Positions 35,033 through 49,029 of a stretch of DNA of 64,000 nucleotides are shown in pieces. Numbering within the stretch: the stretch's first letter is position 1; each line of letters starts with the position of its first letter. The stretch lies in NCBI GenBank assembly GCA_027946365.1, contig JAPEUQ010000003.1, positions 3,410,001-3,474,000 of the forward strand, given 5' to 3'. The DNA comes from Kalmusia sp. IMI 367209. Taxonomy: Eukaryota > Ascomycota > Dothideomycetes > Pleosporales > Didymosphaeriaceae. A program made the translations under genes and the position numbers. The notes beneath the pieces were generated by a model that was not told where the DNA came from, searched no databases, and saw only the letters and a program-made list of their open reading frames with translations.

Positions 35033-35913
35033 GCTGGGTAGCAGACACTCCTTTTCCTTGCGGGGGAACCTGCTGACTCGCGCGAGAATACTCTCTTCAG
35101 GTTTATCGTAGGCGCTTCAGTCGCCTGATGCGTAACTGCTATCCCCGTTGTCGAGAGGGAATATGTGGAATCGCGAACCAGGATTTGGACTTCCGATGAA
35201 TAGTACCAACGACGCCTCGTCCTACATCTTCTATATACCACTACTTAAAGGTCAAGTGGAGCATTATACCAAGGTCTTTCCTTCCATAGCCTCCTTTCTT
35301 TCGTGCGGGGGTAAGGCTGCTTTCTACGTCCTTCGGCATTGGCATTCATTTCGGTGACACTCTGATACGCTCTGATGTGTCTGTCCTCCCCGCATTTCAA
35401 CGTGCGCTATTCGCGTCTTAGGCCTGAAAGAGCGGCAGAGGCGCAGAGCACTTGGAGGACAGGCGTGCGGCCAATCGCGCCCCGAAGCGGGATTCGCTCG
35501 AGATGCCGGGCTTCGCTGTTGTATGGTTTGGCCTCGCAAGCATGGAGGAAGAGGGTAGGTGAGTAGTTGTAGTGTATGCGCAGTCCGTTCCGGTTCCATG
35601 GTGATGGAGCGGCAGTGCCCTTGGTGGTTTCCCGGAGGAGGTTTGCAGCGTTCAAAGCGCTGTGGATGTCATCACATTATGAAAAGTGATTGAATGAACG
35701 GAATGAACGCTCTGCACACCGTCCTTTGCAGCACCTAACGGGTATCTCGTCGTTTCGAATGAAGGTATCTATTGAATTTATCTCATTCTCAGGAAAAAAA
35801 AAAAAAAAGAAAGTTAGCACGGCTGATACGCCATATTCCTTCGCTCAAATGCCTACATCCCACATGCCTGCCCTTTATACACACACACATGCACAAGACC
35901 ACCTATCAACAAT
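35033..35913. other. intergenic region with A15 tract
   Basis: This holds the MFS gene promoter (left) and the 3' flank of the GH72 gene (right). It contains a 15-bp poly-A run at 35794-35808 and a short CA run near 35880. No gene was seen. Confidence 0.5.
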
Positions 35914-37626
35914 TTACAATACAAGCATACCGATCATCGAGACAGCAGCCAAGAGAGCATACGCCGCTCCTAGCGCCCCACCGTAGGCCACAAAGCCCGG
36001 AGGATTAACACTACCCGCAGCATTTTTCTTCGACGAGCTCTGCGCACCGCCAGTACCTACCGCCGCGGTCCCCTTCTCTGTCGGGCTAGGCACCGTACCA
36101 GTAACATCGGACACAGCATTAAGTAGCGATTGGCATCCCGAAGTAGTAGCAGCCGACTGGGTTGTCGCCATACCGTTGAAATCGCAGGCACTCGCGGATT
36201 TCTTGTTGCCGACGAAGTACTCGTTTGCGACAAACGCAAGCTGGTCCTTCGGATTGCAGCCACCGTAAACCCCGAATTTTCCTGACGTAGCATTGTGCTG
36301 GATGCCCGTGCAGTAGTCGTTGTCGCCCTCATTGGAACCGCAGATGTAGTCGAAGACGTCCTGGTACGAGTCTTCGTCTGTGGACTTGATGTTGCACTCG
36401 AGGCTGGCAGCCATGCAAGCGCAGAGCTGCGGGTTGACGGCCGGAGGGAGCGGGCTGGCTACTGCTTGCCACGAGGAATCCGTGCTGGGACAGGCAGGGG
36501 CGCTGTTGCTAGGGGAATATTTGGACTTGGCGGTTATAGTTGGGCTGACGGAAGCGAGCTGGGATCGCAGGGAGGTAAAGTCGGGGTATGTCGAGACGGA
36601 GGCATCGTCGTCTTGAAGCTCGATGAGACCGTAGTTGTTCTCACTCATGAACCATTGATAGACAATACCTCCTGAGAAGACCTCAGTCATATTTCCGTAC
36701 AGGACCTCGACCTCAGTGAAGGGACGGTGCGTCGGGCCGCCAGAGACGCCCTCGATACATCCATATTCGGCGAAGAAAACTGGGACGGGGTAATCGTGGA
36801 AGAAATCGTAGCGCTCGCCGTATGAGGAGGATGCATAATCGCTATCGCCACACCACGAATAGACGTTGTAGCCCCAGAAGTCAATCTGGGTCGAGTTGCC
36901 AGAGTTACCCGGTTCGCATGCAAAGTAGGCAGCAAGATCGTCCCTAGTCGGGACATCGGCTGTCGCATAGCCCACGCCCATAGTAGACCGGTAGTTTTGA
37001 GAGGATATGTAGCCCTTCATGTCGCGCACAGCAGCCTTGACGAAGGCCGCGGCAGCAGTCTGATTGCCCGAACTAACATTCTCGTTACCGGCAAAGAAAC
37101 CGATGACGTTCTTGTATTTGGATAGCGAATCGATCACGCTGGTGTAGCGCTGGTACAGAGCGATGTTCCACTCAGGGTCGTCGGACACGATGGAGGTTTT
37201 CGGCTCCCCGAGGTCAGCGATAACGTAGATCCCCGCAGATGCGAGTTGCTCCATGCAGACATCGTGGTCCTTGGTCGGATCGATAGCGTATACACGGATG
37301 ACGTTTGTGTAGATCTGTTTCAAGTACGGAAGGTCGCGCTTGCAACCGTCGCCGTCCGCAAGCGGATCAGTGTAGCTGGAGTTTGAGCTTGTAGTGCCAT
37401 TGGGCGAGTAATCCTGCTGGTATGCGACGCCCTTCAGATAGCTGAGCACTGATTAGCTTGCGACTTGCTGAGTATAGAAAGAGTCGTACAATTGCGAGCC
37501 ATTGTTGGTGTAGAAGAAGTGTTGGCCGTAGACCTCGATGTCCGGAATGTCGTCGTAGCTTGCAGCTGACACCCCACCTGCCAACGCGGCCGCCACCGTC
37601 GCAACGCCTGTCCATATGCCCTTCAT
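35914..37626 (-). CDS. gel/gas family: GPI-anchored 1,3-beta-glucanosyltransferase (GH72 with X8/CBM43)
   Basis: Exons are 37626-37490 and 37441-35914, with a 48-nt intron whose acceptor is the second of two AGs; the protein is 554 aa. A signal peptide (MKGIWTGVATVAAALAGGVSA) starts it. The GH72 domain follows: FYLKGVAYQQDYSPNG, IRVYAIDP, acid/base Glu in FFAGNENV, and nucleophile Glu in VFFAEYGCIEG. A Cys-rich X8/CBM43 module comes next (LCACMAASLECNI ... DYICG ... FGVYGGCNP), placing it in the GH72+ subgroup. A Ser/Gly linker and a hydrophobic tail form the GPI signal. The enzyme elongates and branches wall beta-1,3-glucan at the outer face of the plasma membrane. It is a core wall gene. 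Confidence 0.95.
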
Positions 37627-38763
37627 GTTCAGATGCTGGAAAACGAATGACTTAGCGAAAGAATACAAATCCAAGCCACGTCTGGGCAGCAAAGCTTCTT
37701 ATCGGTGGGCTCCCGGTGTTGGAAGAGCGATAAACCGGTTCTGCCGGAAAGCCTGTGAAAGGGTGGCCGAGACGCGTGTCACCGCCGCCGCCATGCAGGT
37801 ACTAGCATCCCTCGGTGTGGCTTGTGTATTTCCGGGCCTCTCACGCTGACTGCTGGCCGTGACGTTTGCACCAGTGGAGTAGCGGGGCGATTTGCGTGAT
37901 GGATGGCCGTGCCCGACCTGCATCCCTGCTAGAGTGCGATCGTGTTTTCTTAGTCTCGCCTTGACTTGACGACGACTCCAGTTTCAAGCAAATAATATGT
38001 GGGGATGGCTGTCGTAATGAATATCTTGGTCTATTTTCATTCTCCAAATAGTCTGTCTTGCGGGAATAGTCCTCAGCCTTCTGTGCCCACGGCGCGCACC
38101 TAGCAGCCGGCAGATTTGCGTCAACCAGTTAGATCGTATTGCGGAAGGCCTTACTGCATTCAGGCGTGGGGAGGAGTAATCAATAGTGCTCAGCCCGAAC
38201 TGGGTTGTCGCTGCATCGCTTCTACAGGATGGTGCCAAACTAGGCCAACGTTGCTTTGTGTTTCAAATTACATTGGGGACGTAAGATGTGTGGCGGAGCA
38301 ATTCACCAATGTCCGATAGTTGTCTTCATAAACAGAACTACCACACCGTGAGCGTTCGCTGCCCATTCCTCTTGGAATAATTCCGCGGGAGTCGAGAGTA
38401 CGTGATGCAGGATTCGTATGCGACTTACACGTAGAGATGTATGAGTTATGTTCTTCCAAGCATACAATCTGTATCTTTTAATTACAATTCTAGGTTCGTT
38501 TCTGTATACCTCCACAAGTCTTCATTCAGTACCTGCTATGAGCTTTCACACTGTTGGCACCCCTCGCTGCATTACCAATACATTTCTGTAAATTAATATC
38601 CTACTCGTCACCTTGCAGCATACAATTCTGATGCCAAGAGCTAGCACACCTAAATGCAGCACCCTGTACCCATACACGTTCCATCCTTGCTCAAGTTTCT
38701 TGCTGGAAACCTCCCTCACCGACATTCCGCTCTCTCATTACGAGAACGAAGTCGCGCCATAGC
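37627..38763. other. intergenic region
   Basis: The part nearest 37626 should be the GH72 promoter. Remaining sequence holds only short unsupported frames on both strands. Confidence 0.4.
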
Positions 38764-39045
38764 CTACCCATACTGCGGCGGATAATTCTCCTTGTTACTT
38801 TGCGTCGCAAAGCAATCCCTGCAATACAAATAAGTTTCAGGATCGCCAGTCTGTTGCCGACCAGCAGGTTCGGTAGTCGTCGTAAAGCCGCAGATCCGTT
38901 GATGCAAAGCGTTGTCCGAAACGTCCAAGTTGCGGGGATCACGCCTTGCGTTTGTATAGGGAGTGCAGTATGGCTCTATCCAATCAAAGTAGGTAGACGA
39001 TGAGCACCCTTCGGTGGGACAATAATACCATGCCTGATGGCACAT
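38764..39045 (-). CDS. small cysteine-rich protein, unknown function
   Basis: This is a single-exon frame of 93 aa from ATG 39045; the frame is open further upstream to 39150, but the MC start matches other unnamed fungal proteins. It begins MCHQAWYYCPTEGCSSSTYF, contains further Cys in EPYCTP, RICGF and LYCRDCF, and ends with a polar NKENYPPQYG. There is no secretion signal, so the Cys are more likely metal ligands than disulfides. Function unknown. It shares only the MC-start and Cys spacing style with the proteins at 13779-14667 and 48621-48937. Confidence 0.55.
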   Translation of the reverse strand: MCHQAWYYCPTEGCSSSTYFDWIEPYCTPYTNARRDPRNLDVSDNALHQRICGFTTTTEPAGRQQTGDPETYLYCRDCFATQSNKENYPPQYG

Positions 39046-40020
39046 GGGACAATTGAAAAAGGTATTTGCCGTTAGATGGCGTCGGGATTGGAGCCGATGG
39101 GTATTTATATAGATATGAGTCTGAAAGCGAGGTTCGGGTAGCGGAGACAAGCGGTTGCAGAGCTTTGAGCGGTGGTACCTGCGTGTCGGGTCTGAAGGAA
39201 TGCTTGAAGAATGCTTTCCACAGACAGGGATGAAAAATTGACGACAATGAAGTTCAAGAAAACTTAATTGGCAAAAGATATGAAAACACGAATAATTTAG
39301 AGAAGGGATATTGCAGTAACGGTGGAAGCTTCACTTCGGCTTCGATATAACCTGCTTGGTGGTTGCGTGTTGACGGACTGTTCCTTCTCGAAGCGCATCA
39401 GCGTTACTGTCGTCAAGCTTCGTGCTCTTGGTATCCAACAGAGTTAGTGATGTTCTGGACTTCATTAGCAGACCACTTTGTGCAACCAAAAGCTGCGAGG
39501 TGTGAGTGTGTGTAACAGAACACGACAAGGATACTGTAAGAGGGTGTATGCGATCGTCTCTTCATCTTGAACATGACACTCAGCTACGCATTCCTTTCCG
39601 CTGTCAGTGATAAGAGCCCATGGAAAACTCGCACAAGCTTCGCATAACGGTAATGTTTCAATGCCGAGGAGTCTCTGAAAAGCTCCAGTGACCGCATGAC
39701 TCTCGCACGAGATCTTGATAGTGACCTTGGAACTTTCGCAAAAAATTTGGCATAAGAAGATCGTCAGGCTAGGGACGGAGTTGAGTTTTCACTCGGGATG
39801 GTTTCCAACTTGCGGTTGTTGTTGCTGGTGTCTTTGTGTGGAAGAACACTTAAGTAAAAGGAATTGAGAATTTGGAGGCTTGTTATGTAGTAAACATGAG
39901 AGGGGTCACAGTATATCAGCGTAGCTGCACAGCTAGAGCTACGTACCGCGTAACCGTGGAATTGCAATCATTCATCCGACCTCCCGGAACGCCCGACGCC
40001 TGGCTCCTGCCACAGCCATT
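39046..40020. other. intergenic region
   Basis: No gene, RNA or repeat is supported. It includes the promoter side of the small Cys protein and the 3' flank of Bub3. Confidence 0.4.
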
Positions 40021-41052
40021 CTATTTCTTCTTCCCCTTCGCTTCCGTATCGCTCAGCTCACGGATGAAGACCTTGATGGCACCGTCAGGGATATCGTCGG
40101 AAGCATCCTCAAAACCAGGGCTGACACCCATTGCCACATACTTGCCATCGCTGCTGAAGTCGATGGTCTGCACGCTTGCTGGAAACCGCTGATACTGCCT
40201 AATCCTCCTCTTGTGCACAGCGTCCCATAGAGCAACTACACCATCCCCGCCGCCGGATGCGAAAGTGCCGTGAACCGGATGGAAGGCTAGCGCATTTACA
40301 GGGTACACGACGTCTTGTCCATCAACCGCTTGTCGATGGCACTTGAATGCGTATTTTCGCGACTGTGATTCCTCGCTAGGGTCGAACCATTCGACAGCCA
40401 CCCTTCCCTCGATGCTCGAGCTGGCGTAGCCCGCATCATTCGGCATACATGAGACCGCCCGTGTCATATATTTCATGCTGCTCTCCCTCTGTTGCCACGG
40501 TTCCACGGTCACATTGCTTCCCTCCTGTGCGGCCTTTGCTAGCGCTTCCAGCTCATAGATGTTGACCGCGCGGCTCGCCATGGCCACAACAAGCTTTGTA
40601 GGCGAGGCGGAGAGCGAAAACGCCTTGGAGGGGAGCGTCACCGTCGAAAATTCGCCAGGGCGCGACAGGTCGTGAAGGTGTAGAGTAGAGTCCCATGACG
40701 ATGAGATCAAGAGGTTGTGAGGAGCGGAGTAAAAGACGTTGCGCGCGCCGGCTGAGTGGGTGGAAAGGACCGTTTGCGCACCGCTTGTCAGGTCGATTCT
40801 GCGCACTTCCCAGTCCAGACCAACGCTGAAGGCCTCGTTATCGTCGCGTCCAAAACACACATCTAATACTGGAGCGCGGTGCTCAAACTTCTCGATAAGC
40901 TTGCCGCCCGGTTCGGCCAGGGTGTCGTAGAGGTAGACATTTCTGTCCCACGAAGATACTAGCAAGCGCGACGAGGAATTGGGTGCAAACTTGACGGCAG
41001 AGATGGGCTCGACGGGATTCTGGGCAAGCTCGAACTGGCCTTGCGAAGGCAT
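40021..41052 (-). CDS. bub3: Bub3 spindle checkpoint WD40 protein
   Basis: A single intron-free exon encodes 343 aa, the normal Bub3 length. WD-type repeats are seen: ISAVKFAPNSSSRLLVSSWD, FEHRAPVLDVCFGRDD, HNLLISSSWDSTLHLHDL, VNALAFHPVHGTFASGGGDG and VQTIDFSSDGKYVAMG. The family hallmark SSIEGRVAVEWFDPS, which sits in the site binding the GLEBS motif of Bub1 and Mad3, is intact. The protein works at kinetochores in the mitotic checkpoint. It ends with a Lys-rich GKKK tail. It lies head to head with GPN2, 237 bp apart. A four-codon upstream ORF (41094-41080) precedes the start. Confidence 0.93.
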   Translation of the reverse strand: MPSQGQFELAQNPVEPISAVKFAPNSSSRLLVSSWDRNVYLYDTLAEPGGKLIEKFEHRAPVLDVCFGRDDNEAFSVGLDWEVRRIDLTSGAQTVLSTHSAGARNVFYSAPHNLLISSSWDSTLHLHDLSRPGEFSTVTLPSKAFSLSASPTKLVVAMASRAVNIYELEALAKAAQEGSNVTVEPWQQRESSMKYMTRAVSCMPNDAGYASSSIEGRVAVEWFDPSEESQSRKYAFKCHRQAVDGQDVVYPVNALAFHPVHGTFASGGGDGVVALWDAVHKRRIRQYQRFPASVQTIDFSSDGKYVAMGVSPGFEDASDDIPDGAIKVFIRELSDTEAKGKKK

Positions 41053-41289
41053 TAGCTCGCTCTAGCAGTGAAGGTGGAACTACTTACTGGACATGTTTGC
41101 GCTGCAAGTTGAACGTGGTTGCGACTCGAAGAAGGAACCTCCGTTGCAGCTCCGCCAGTAAACAGTGTCGGGCCTTCCTTTTTCCGGCCAGGGAAGCTAC
41201 CAAGCTACCCCTTCCCCGCGCCTGCATCTTCCGCACTGCTCATACCATCAAAGCATAGTTCACAGTGCTTGTGCAATACTGACTGCGGT

Positions 41290-42579
41290 ATGCCGTTTGC
41301 ACAGCTGGTGATAGGGCCGCCAGGCTCGGGCAAATCAACGTACTGCGATGGCATGCAACAATTCATGACCGCCATTGAGCGAAAATGCTCCGTCGTAAAC
41401 CTCGATCCTGCCAACGACCACACTTCATACCAACCGGCTCTAGACGTGAGGGAGCTAGTCACGATAGATGAGATCATGGAGCAGGAGGCATTGGGTCCGA
41501 ACGGAGGCATTCTTTATGCGCTGGAGGAGCTGGAACAGAACTTCGACTGGCTAGAAGAGGGCTTGAAGGAGCTCGGAGGTCCGCAAGCACCTTATGCGCC
41601 TGTAGCAACAGAATACAAAGGCTGAGATTGGGTAGATGATTACATTCTGTTCGATTGTCCCGGCCAAGTCGAGCTCTTCACACATCATGCCTCGCTACGG
41701 AACATATTCTTTCGTCTTCAAAAACTTGGGTACCGAGTATTCTATCACCTTTCTTACTTCCTGAAGCCTGCTAACGATCAATAGCTCGTAGTAGTTCACC
41801 TGACCGATTCGATTGTGCTTTCGAGACCCTCGCTTTATGTATCCTCGCTGCTACTTGCATTGAGAAGCATGCTGCAAATGGACCTGCCTCATCTCAACGT
41901 ACTGACTAAGATCGACAATCTGCGGGATTACGGTGATCTGCCTTTCAACCTTGACTTCTACACTGAGGTGCAGGATTTGAATTATCTCCTACCGCTTTTG
42001 AACAGAGAGCAGACCTCTGGTATTCCAGGACCGACTACAGCGAAAAAGGATGGAACAAAACAAATGGATGTCGGCGGTGACGAGGGTGACGAGGAACCCA
42101 CGTCAAAATTTTCGGCACTCAATAAAGCTATCGTAGAGCTGGTGGAAGACTTTGCGCTCGTCGGCTTTGAAACTCTTGCTGTCGAAGATAAGAAGAGCAT
42201 GATGACTCTTTTGCGCGCAATAGACAGAGCGGGCGGCTATGCTTTTGGGGGCGTCGAGGGCGCAAATGATACGGTATGGCAGATGGCCATGCGATCAGAG
42301 GGCGTGACAATGGACGCTCGAGATGTGCAGGAAAGATGGCTAGATCGGCGCGACGAGTTAGATGAAGAGGAGCGACGAGCATGGGCAGAAGAGAGCAAAG
42401 AAATGGTAGACGCACCGCAGGACGCTCCACCCGCAGAATCGACACCGACATCTAGAGCGACAGCAAATACCAAAGCGGCTGCTAGAGACGATGATGACGA
42501 CGATATGGAGGATATTGAGGAGATGCGCAAATTTATGGAGGGTAAACAGGATAGCGGAGTGAACGTGGTGAGAAAATAG
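41290..42579 (+). CDS. gpn2: GPN-loop GTPase 2
   Basis: Exons are 41290-41578, 41636-41736 and 41785-42579; introns are 57 nt (unusual GTCCGC donor) and 48 nt (GTATTC donor). The protein is 394 aa. G1 is IGPPGSGKST; the family's GPN insert is in ALGPNGGILYALEEL; G3 is FDCPGQVELFTHH; G4 is LTKIDNL. The C-terminal ~140 residues are acidic and low complexity. GPN2 and its paralogues help assemble and import RNA polymerase II and III. The donors were set by the conserved join KELG-DDYILFDCPGQ and KLGYR-LVVVHLTDS, which leaves little doubt about the splicing. Confidence 0.94.
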
Positions 42580-43116
42580 ACGGTACCTAAGTGCATTGGG
42601 CGGTGTTCAGGTCAAAAAGATACCATAGATGAACTTGCTAGAAATGTTTCCCTACCTTATCTGCACCATGAAAAAAATAAGGCTAATGTAGGATGTTTTT
42701 GCAAGCAGTATTTTCTGTTTGGAACCGTGTGGTTTGATTTTCAAGAAATGGGTCAAGATGCTGCTACCTAGGTCTGTCTATTGGATGCCTTTTAGGTTAC
42801 TTCAGTATTTCCTTTTGAAGCGGTATTGAGAGAGTAACATGCGGCATATATGTATACGAATAAAGTTGCCTAGGATGGTTCAAAGGAAAAGAGATGATGC
42901 CTACGTGATCCGGCGCTTCTTGTCATGCCACGCTGTGATGTGGATGGTGGTGGTATATAGTCCGTGCGCCAGATTTCTGTTGCATGATCTGGCGCTGTGC
43001 AAGCGGGTCAATACTTCTCAACACACATTGGCATGACTCCAGCTTGTAACGTGAAATTGGCTGGATTTCTATGCACGGCTTGAAAAAAGCAATCCGTTCG
43101 CTCGTGGTAGACCAGA
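42580..43116. other. intergenic region
   Basis: This lies between GPN2 and CHM7, same strand. It is AT-rich with no recognised element. Confidence 0.4.
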
Positions 43117-44742
43117 ATGCAATCCATCAAATCGCAGCCCAAACGAAAGAGAGGCAGCACGGACGTTAGCCAGGATACCCCTGCTGAGCAGACCCTCGCA
43201 GCGGCGAACCTCCAGAAGCGGCTGTCTAGGTCGAACAAGTCCAAGCTCATCCAACGAGTCTCCGCTGGCCCACGGAAGGATTTAGACATGAGCGATCTCG
43301 TGGAATTCATATATACGCACGAGGAAGCTTTTAAAAGGTAGAGTATAGCATCTGTAGCTGTTGCTACAAGCAGCTAATAGACTCGCAGTCGCAACCGCCT
43401 TGCGTCGCTCTATGCGGACTTCCGAGAGCAGCAGAACACCAACCCAGAAGGCTACGCTGCGAACCTCGATGCCTGGAAGAAGGCCCTCATACACGCGACG
43501 CGTGCGGGCGTAGTTCCCGGTCCAAGTGCCACGCGCAATCTCCTTATCCTCGATAGCGGGAACGACCTCGCGCGGGCACTTCAACATAAGCAGTATGGGC
43601 TGCCGACGTGTTTGCGGGACGTCTTCCAGGATGCGATAAAGAAGGAACAGTTTGTGCTCATACAAGACTGGTCGACCTCAACAGTGTCAATATATACGAA
43701 GTCGTGGTTTAAAGGTGTCCCGAAGATACCAACTGTTGGCGGAGTGCTCTCTGGGGCGTGGGAAGTGGGTAAAAAATCCTTATTCGGTCCTTCGATTCAA
43801 CTGCCCGTGGGATCATTCGTCATAGTCGCCAACGTGGAAGCCGCCGCAGAGGAGATATTAAAGCAGGTCAGGAGCCAGCCACACACTTCGGCCGCAGACC
43901 GCATATTTTCCAAGTCTGCCTTCTGGAAACGCTTTGCAAATGTGCTGAGCCCCGACACCACAATCACCGCACGCGACCTTGACGTGCTCCTCGTTCATAT
44001 GACCCGCGATAGGCAAGCGCTGTCTTTTGATGGAAAAACAATAAAGCTCAAGGCCGAAACAGATGATAGACCATCACCTATCACCGAAGAGGATGCGGCT
44101 TTAGCCCAGCTTCATGATGCGATCGAGAAGGTCAAAGCGAGACTTGTTCTTCTTCAAGATAACGTCACGAGGTGCGACCTAGCCGCAAAGGAGGCCGTTC
44201 AGCTAAAGCAGATCACCCGCGCTAAGGCTTGTCTGCGTTCAAAGAAGCTGGCCGAGTCGTCACTCGAGCACCATCACAACCTAACCCTACAGCTAGAAGA
44301 ATCTTATTTAAAACTTCAACAAGCCGCAGACCAGGTGGGCATAGTAGAAGCTATGAAAGCTGGTGCGGAGGCAATGGCAGTTCTGAACAAGAAGGTTGGC
44401 GGTGCTGAGGGTGTGCAGAAGGTGGTAGACTCGGTGAACGAAGAGATAAACACTGTGGAAGAGATCACAAGCATCATCAACGAATCCGCCACCCCTGTGG
44501 ATGAGGGCGAAATTGATGATGAGTTTGCCGAGCTGGAGAGGACCGAAAAGGAGAAGAAAGAGAAAGAAGAGGCTGCAAAGACGGCAAAACTTCTCGCTGA
44601 GCTCCCAGAAGCCAAAAAGGTGCGGAAAGAAGACGAGCGCGTAGAGACCGAGGTATCTGAGGAGTTATCACAGGTCTCATTGCAAAGCAAAAATGACGAG
44701 GATGAGGAAATGGAGGAGGAAAGAATTCCAATCGCTGCTTAG
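43117..44742 (+). CDS. chm7: ESCRT-III-like protein Chm7/CHMP7
   Basis: Exons are 43117-43337 and 43389-44742, with a 51-nt intron; the protein is 524 aa. The N-terminal half is the tandem winged-helix-like part found in CHMP7 (LVEFIYTHEEAFKR, YGLPTCLRDVFQDAIKKEQF, SSWFK-like SWFKGVPKIPTVG). The Snf7 domain begins near residue 290, with the basic helix pair LHDAIEKVKARLVLLQDNV, KQITRAKACLRSKK and the EVGIVEAM-like region VGIVEAMKAGAEAM. The end is acidic, as usual for autoinhibited ESCRT-III subunits. Chm7 acts with the inner nuclear membrane protein Heh1/LEM2 in sealing and surveillance of the nuclear envelope. Confidence 0.88.
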
Positions 44743-45290
44743 GCTTCTCACAGCCCTCGTATGGCTTGCTCCATACTTTGCCTGCATATCTGAAACGGGA
44801 GCGGGAAAATTTCACATTCGGACGTTACGATGTACGCGATCAACGTTTTGCTGAATCTTGATGTTGGGTACTGAATCAGCAAAAGGCATACACACTTTTG
44901 TACAAAGGATTGGAACGAAAGGACTTTGAGCATAACTACATACATTAGCGGACACATTTGCCGTATAGAGGTTTATGGTTGCGCGTACTGGAGCACGGCG
45001 TTATAGATACCATTGCATATGAAGTATTGTTTCCATAATTATCCCGAAGTCTTCGAATTAGTATAGAATCTAAATGCAAGTGACATCTTCCGTTGGTGAT
45101 ACTAATCCTGCCCGAGCTCGCATCCGCTAAGCCCTTTCCGCCAGAGCACGCCAAGCCTCATCAACCTCACGAAACCCGTCTCCAAACTACACCACCTTCT
45201 CACACACCTACGCCGCCTCCTGCCATTGGAGCCTACCACTACCCACACATCTCCACTCATAGTACCCAACACATATAATCGCGGCACCCA
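44743..45290. other. intergenic region
   Basis: It separates two plus-strand genes. The right part is C-rich and pyrimidine-biased, typical just upstream of a fungal start codon. No other element was found. Confidence 0.4.
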
Positions 45291-45774
45291 ATGCCGTCGC
45301 TCGCTCCGCTCCGCGCTGCCGCGCGCACCTCGACCGCCGTCGCACACCGCCAGCCCAACCTCAAGTTCCCGCTGTCTTTCCGCCGACCATTCTCGCAATC
45401 GCAAACCACGCGAAGTGGCCACGGGCCTAGCTACGATCCGCCGTCGGGATGGCTGTTTGGTGTTAAGCCGGGGGAGAAGTACCAGAAGGAGGGGTGGGAG
45501 GGTTTGGTATTGGGGTTCTATGGCAGTTTTGCGGTTGCAGTTGTTGCATACGCGTTCAAGCCGGACACAAGGTACGTCTCTTGACAACAAGGGCATTCTG
45601 GGTGCTAGTGGAGGGTCGCAATGCGGAGCGCTCGGATGACGTGCTCGAGGAGATAGCGTGGACTACACAGAGCTAACACCGCGCAGCATTCAAACATGGG
45701 CTCTCGAGGAGGCCCGCCGACGGCTGGAAGCTGAGGGCATCCTGCAGGACCCTGATTCGAAGCCCAAGGAGTAG
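45291..45774 (+). CDS. mitochondrial complex I subunit ESSS (NDUFB11)
   Basis: Exons are 45291-45571 and 45687-45774, with a 115-nt GTACGT..CAG intron; the protein is 122 aa. An Arg/Ser/Ala-rich mitochondrial targeting peptide (MPSLAPLRAAARTSTAV...) ends near a RRPFSQSQTT processing-like site. The conserved core PPSGWLFGVKPGEKYQKEGW is followed by one membrane helix (LVLGFYGSFAVAVVAYAF) and a short helix WALEEARRRLEAEG. This is an accessory membrane-arm subunit of NADH:ubiquinone oxidoreductase. The stop right after DSKPKE fits the usual end. Confidence rests on the PSGWLFG and single-helix pattern. Confidence 0.88.
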
Positions 45775-46189
45775 GGATCGACGACCGAGCCATATGCCCA
45801 CCCAGGCAGAATTTGAAGGCGATATCAAGGCGGATTGTACATATGATGGCAAGACGACAAGTGGCTGGTTTCCTTTGTGCTAGACTCATAGAGTCAGATC
45901 GCGGGCGGCTTCGATGCCGATGATGCTTTAGCAATGGTACTTCTTTCTCGATTTATCGGATATGTTTGTGATGTGGCGTATATGGCTCGTAACGAGTGGG
46001 CAGGCAACACATGGAATGGTAAGTCAGCTGCTGCATCTGGATTATTGACTGAAAATGTTTTAATCCACTGTAACAGTATAATGGCCTAGTCTTTCTTATT
46101 CACGATCGGCTGGTTTGTTGCTAAAATATATACAGATCGAATAAGAAACTACCGCGCCTCTCGTCTCCTCTCGTCACTATATATCTCAC
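45775..46189. other. convergent 3' intergenic region
   Basis: This is tail-to-tail space between the complex I subunit and the xylanase; nothing recognised. Confidence 0.5.
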
Positions 46190-48620
<2,431 letters not shown>

Positions 48621-48937
48621 ATGTGCACCCAGACCTACCTCACATACACTAGCTGCACACACACGCGCCTTTGCCCCAAGAATCCGCTCTCACTCTGCGC
48701 CGCAGCACAAACGCGCGTTATCCACCGCCCGTGCACGTTCGTAGACAACGAAGTGCGTAGCACTGAAGGATTCTGTCGGCAGTGCATGGCGGAGGTGGAT
48801 TGGCGGCTGCGGGCGCTGGAGGTGAGGCAGATGGAGTATGGGTGGGAGTGGAAGATCAAGGCGTTCAGATATCCGGAGGAGGTATGTAGAATACGAGGGT
48901 GGTGAGCAGATGGGCTAATGGGGTCTAGGAAGGTTGA
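48621..48937 (+). CDS. small cysteine-motif protein, unknown function
   Basis: Exons are 48621-48881 and 48929-48937, giving 89 aa. The frame can be read unspliced to 48905, but a perfect GTATGT donor, a GGCTAAT branch site and a CTAG acceptor define a 47-nt intron that gives the end YPEEEG. It begins MCTQTYLTYTSCTHTRLCPK, with C2, C12, H14, C18, nearly the same spacing as the 13779-14667 protein (C2, C11, H13, C18). More Cys follow in SLCAAA, RPCTF and GFCRQCMAEVDWRL. A metal-binding role is an inference. No signal peptide is seen. Function unknown. Confidence 0.65.
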
Positions 48938-49029
48938 AGGGGTTGAGGGACAGCACGCGGTGATGCGGAGAGGAAGAGGTTTTGGAAAATAGGGAACTTT
49001 TGATGAATTAAGAGTTGTATACTACGGCG

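Noticed and set aside
48882..48905. Unspliced C-terminus of the small Cys protein (EVCRIRGW)
   Set aside because: A perfect GTATGT donor, branch site and CTAG acceptor indicate an intron; the spliced end is short and acidic.
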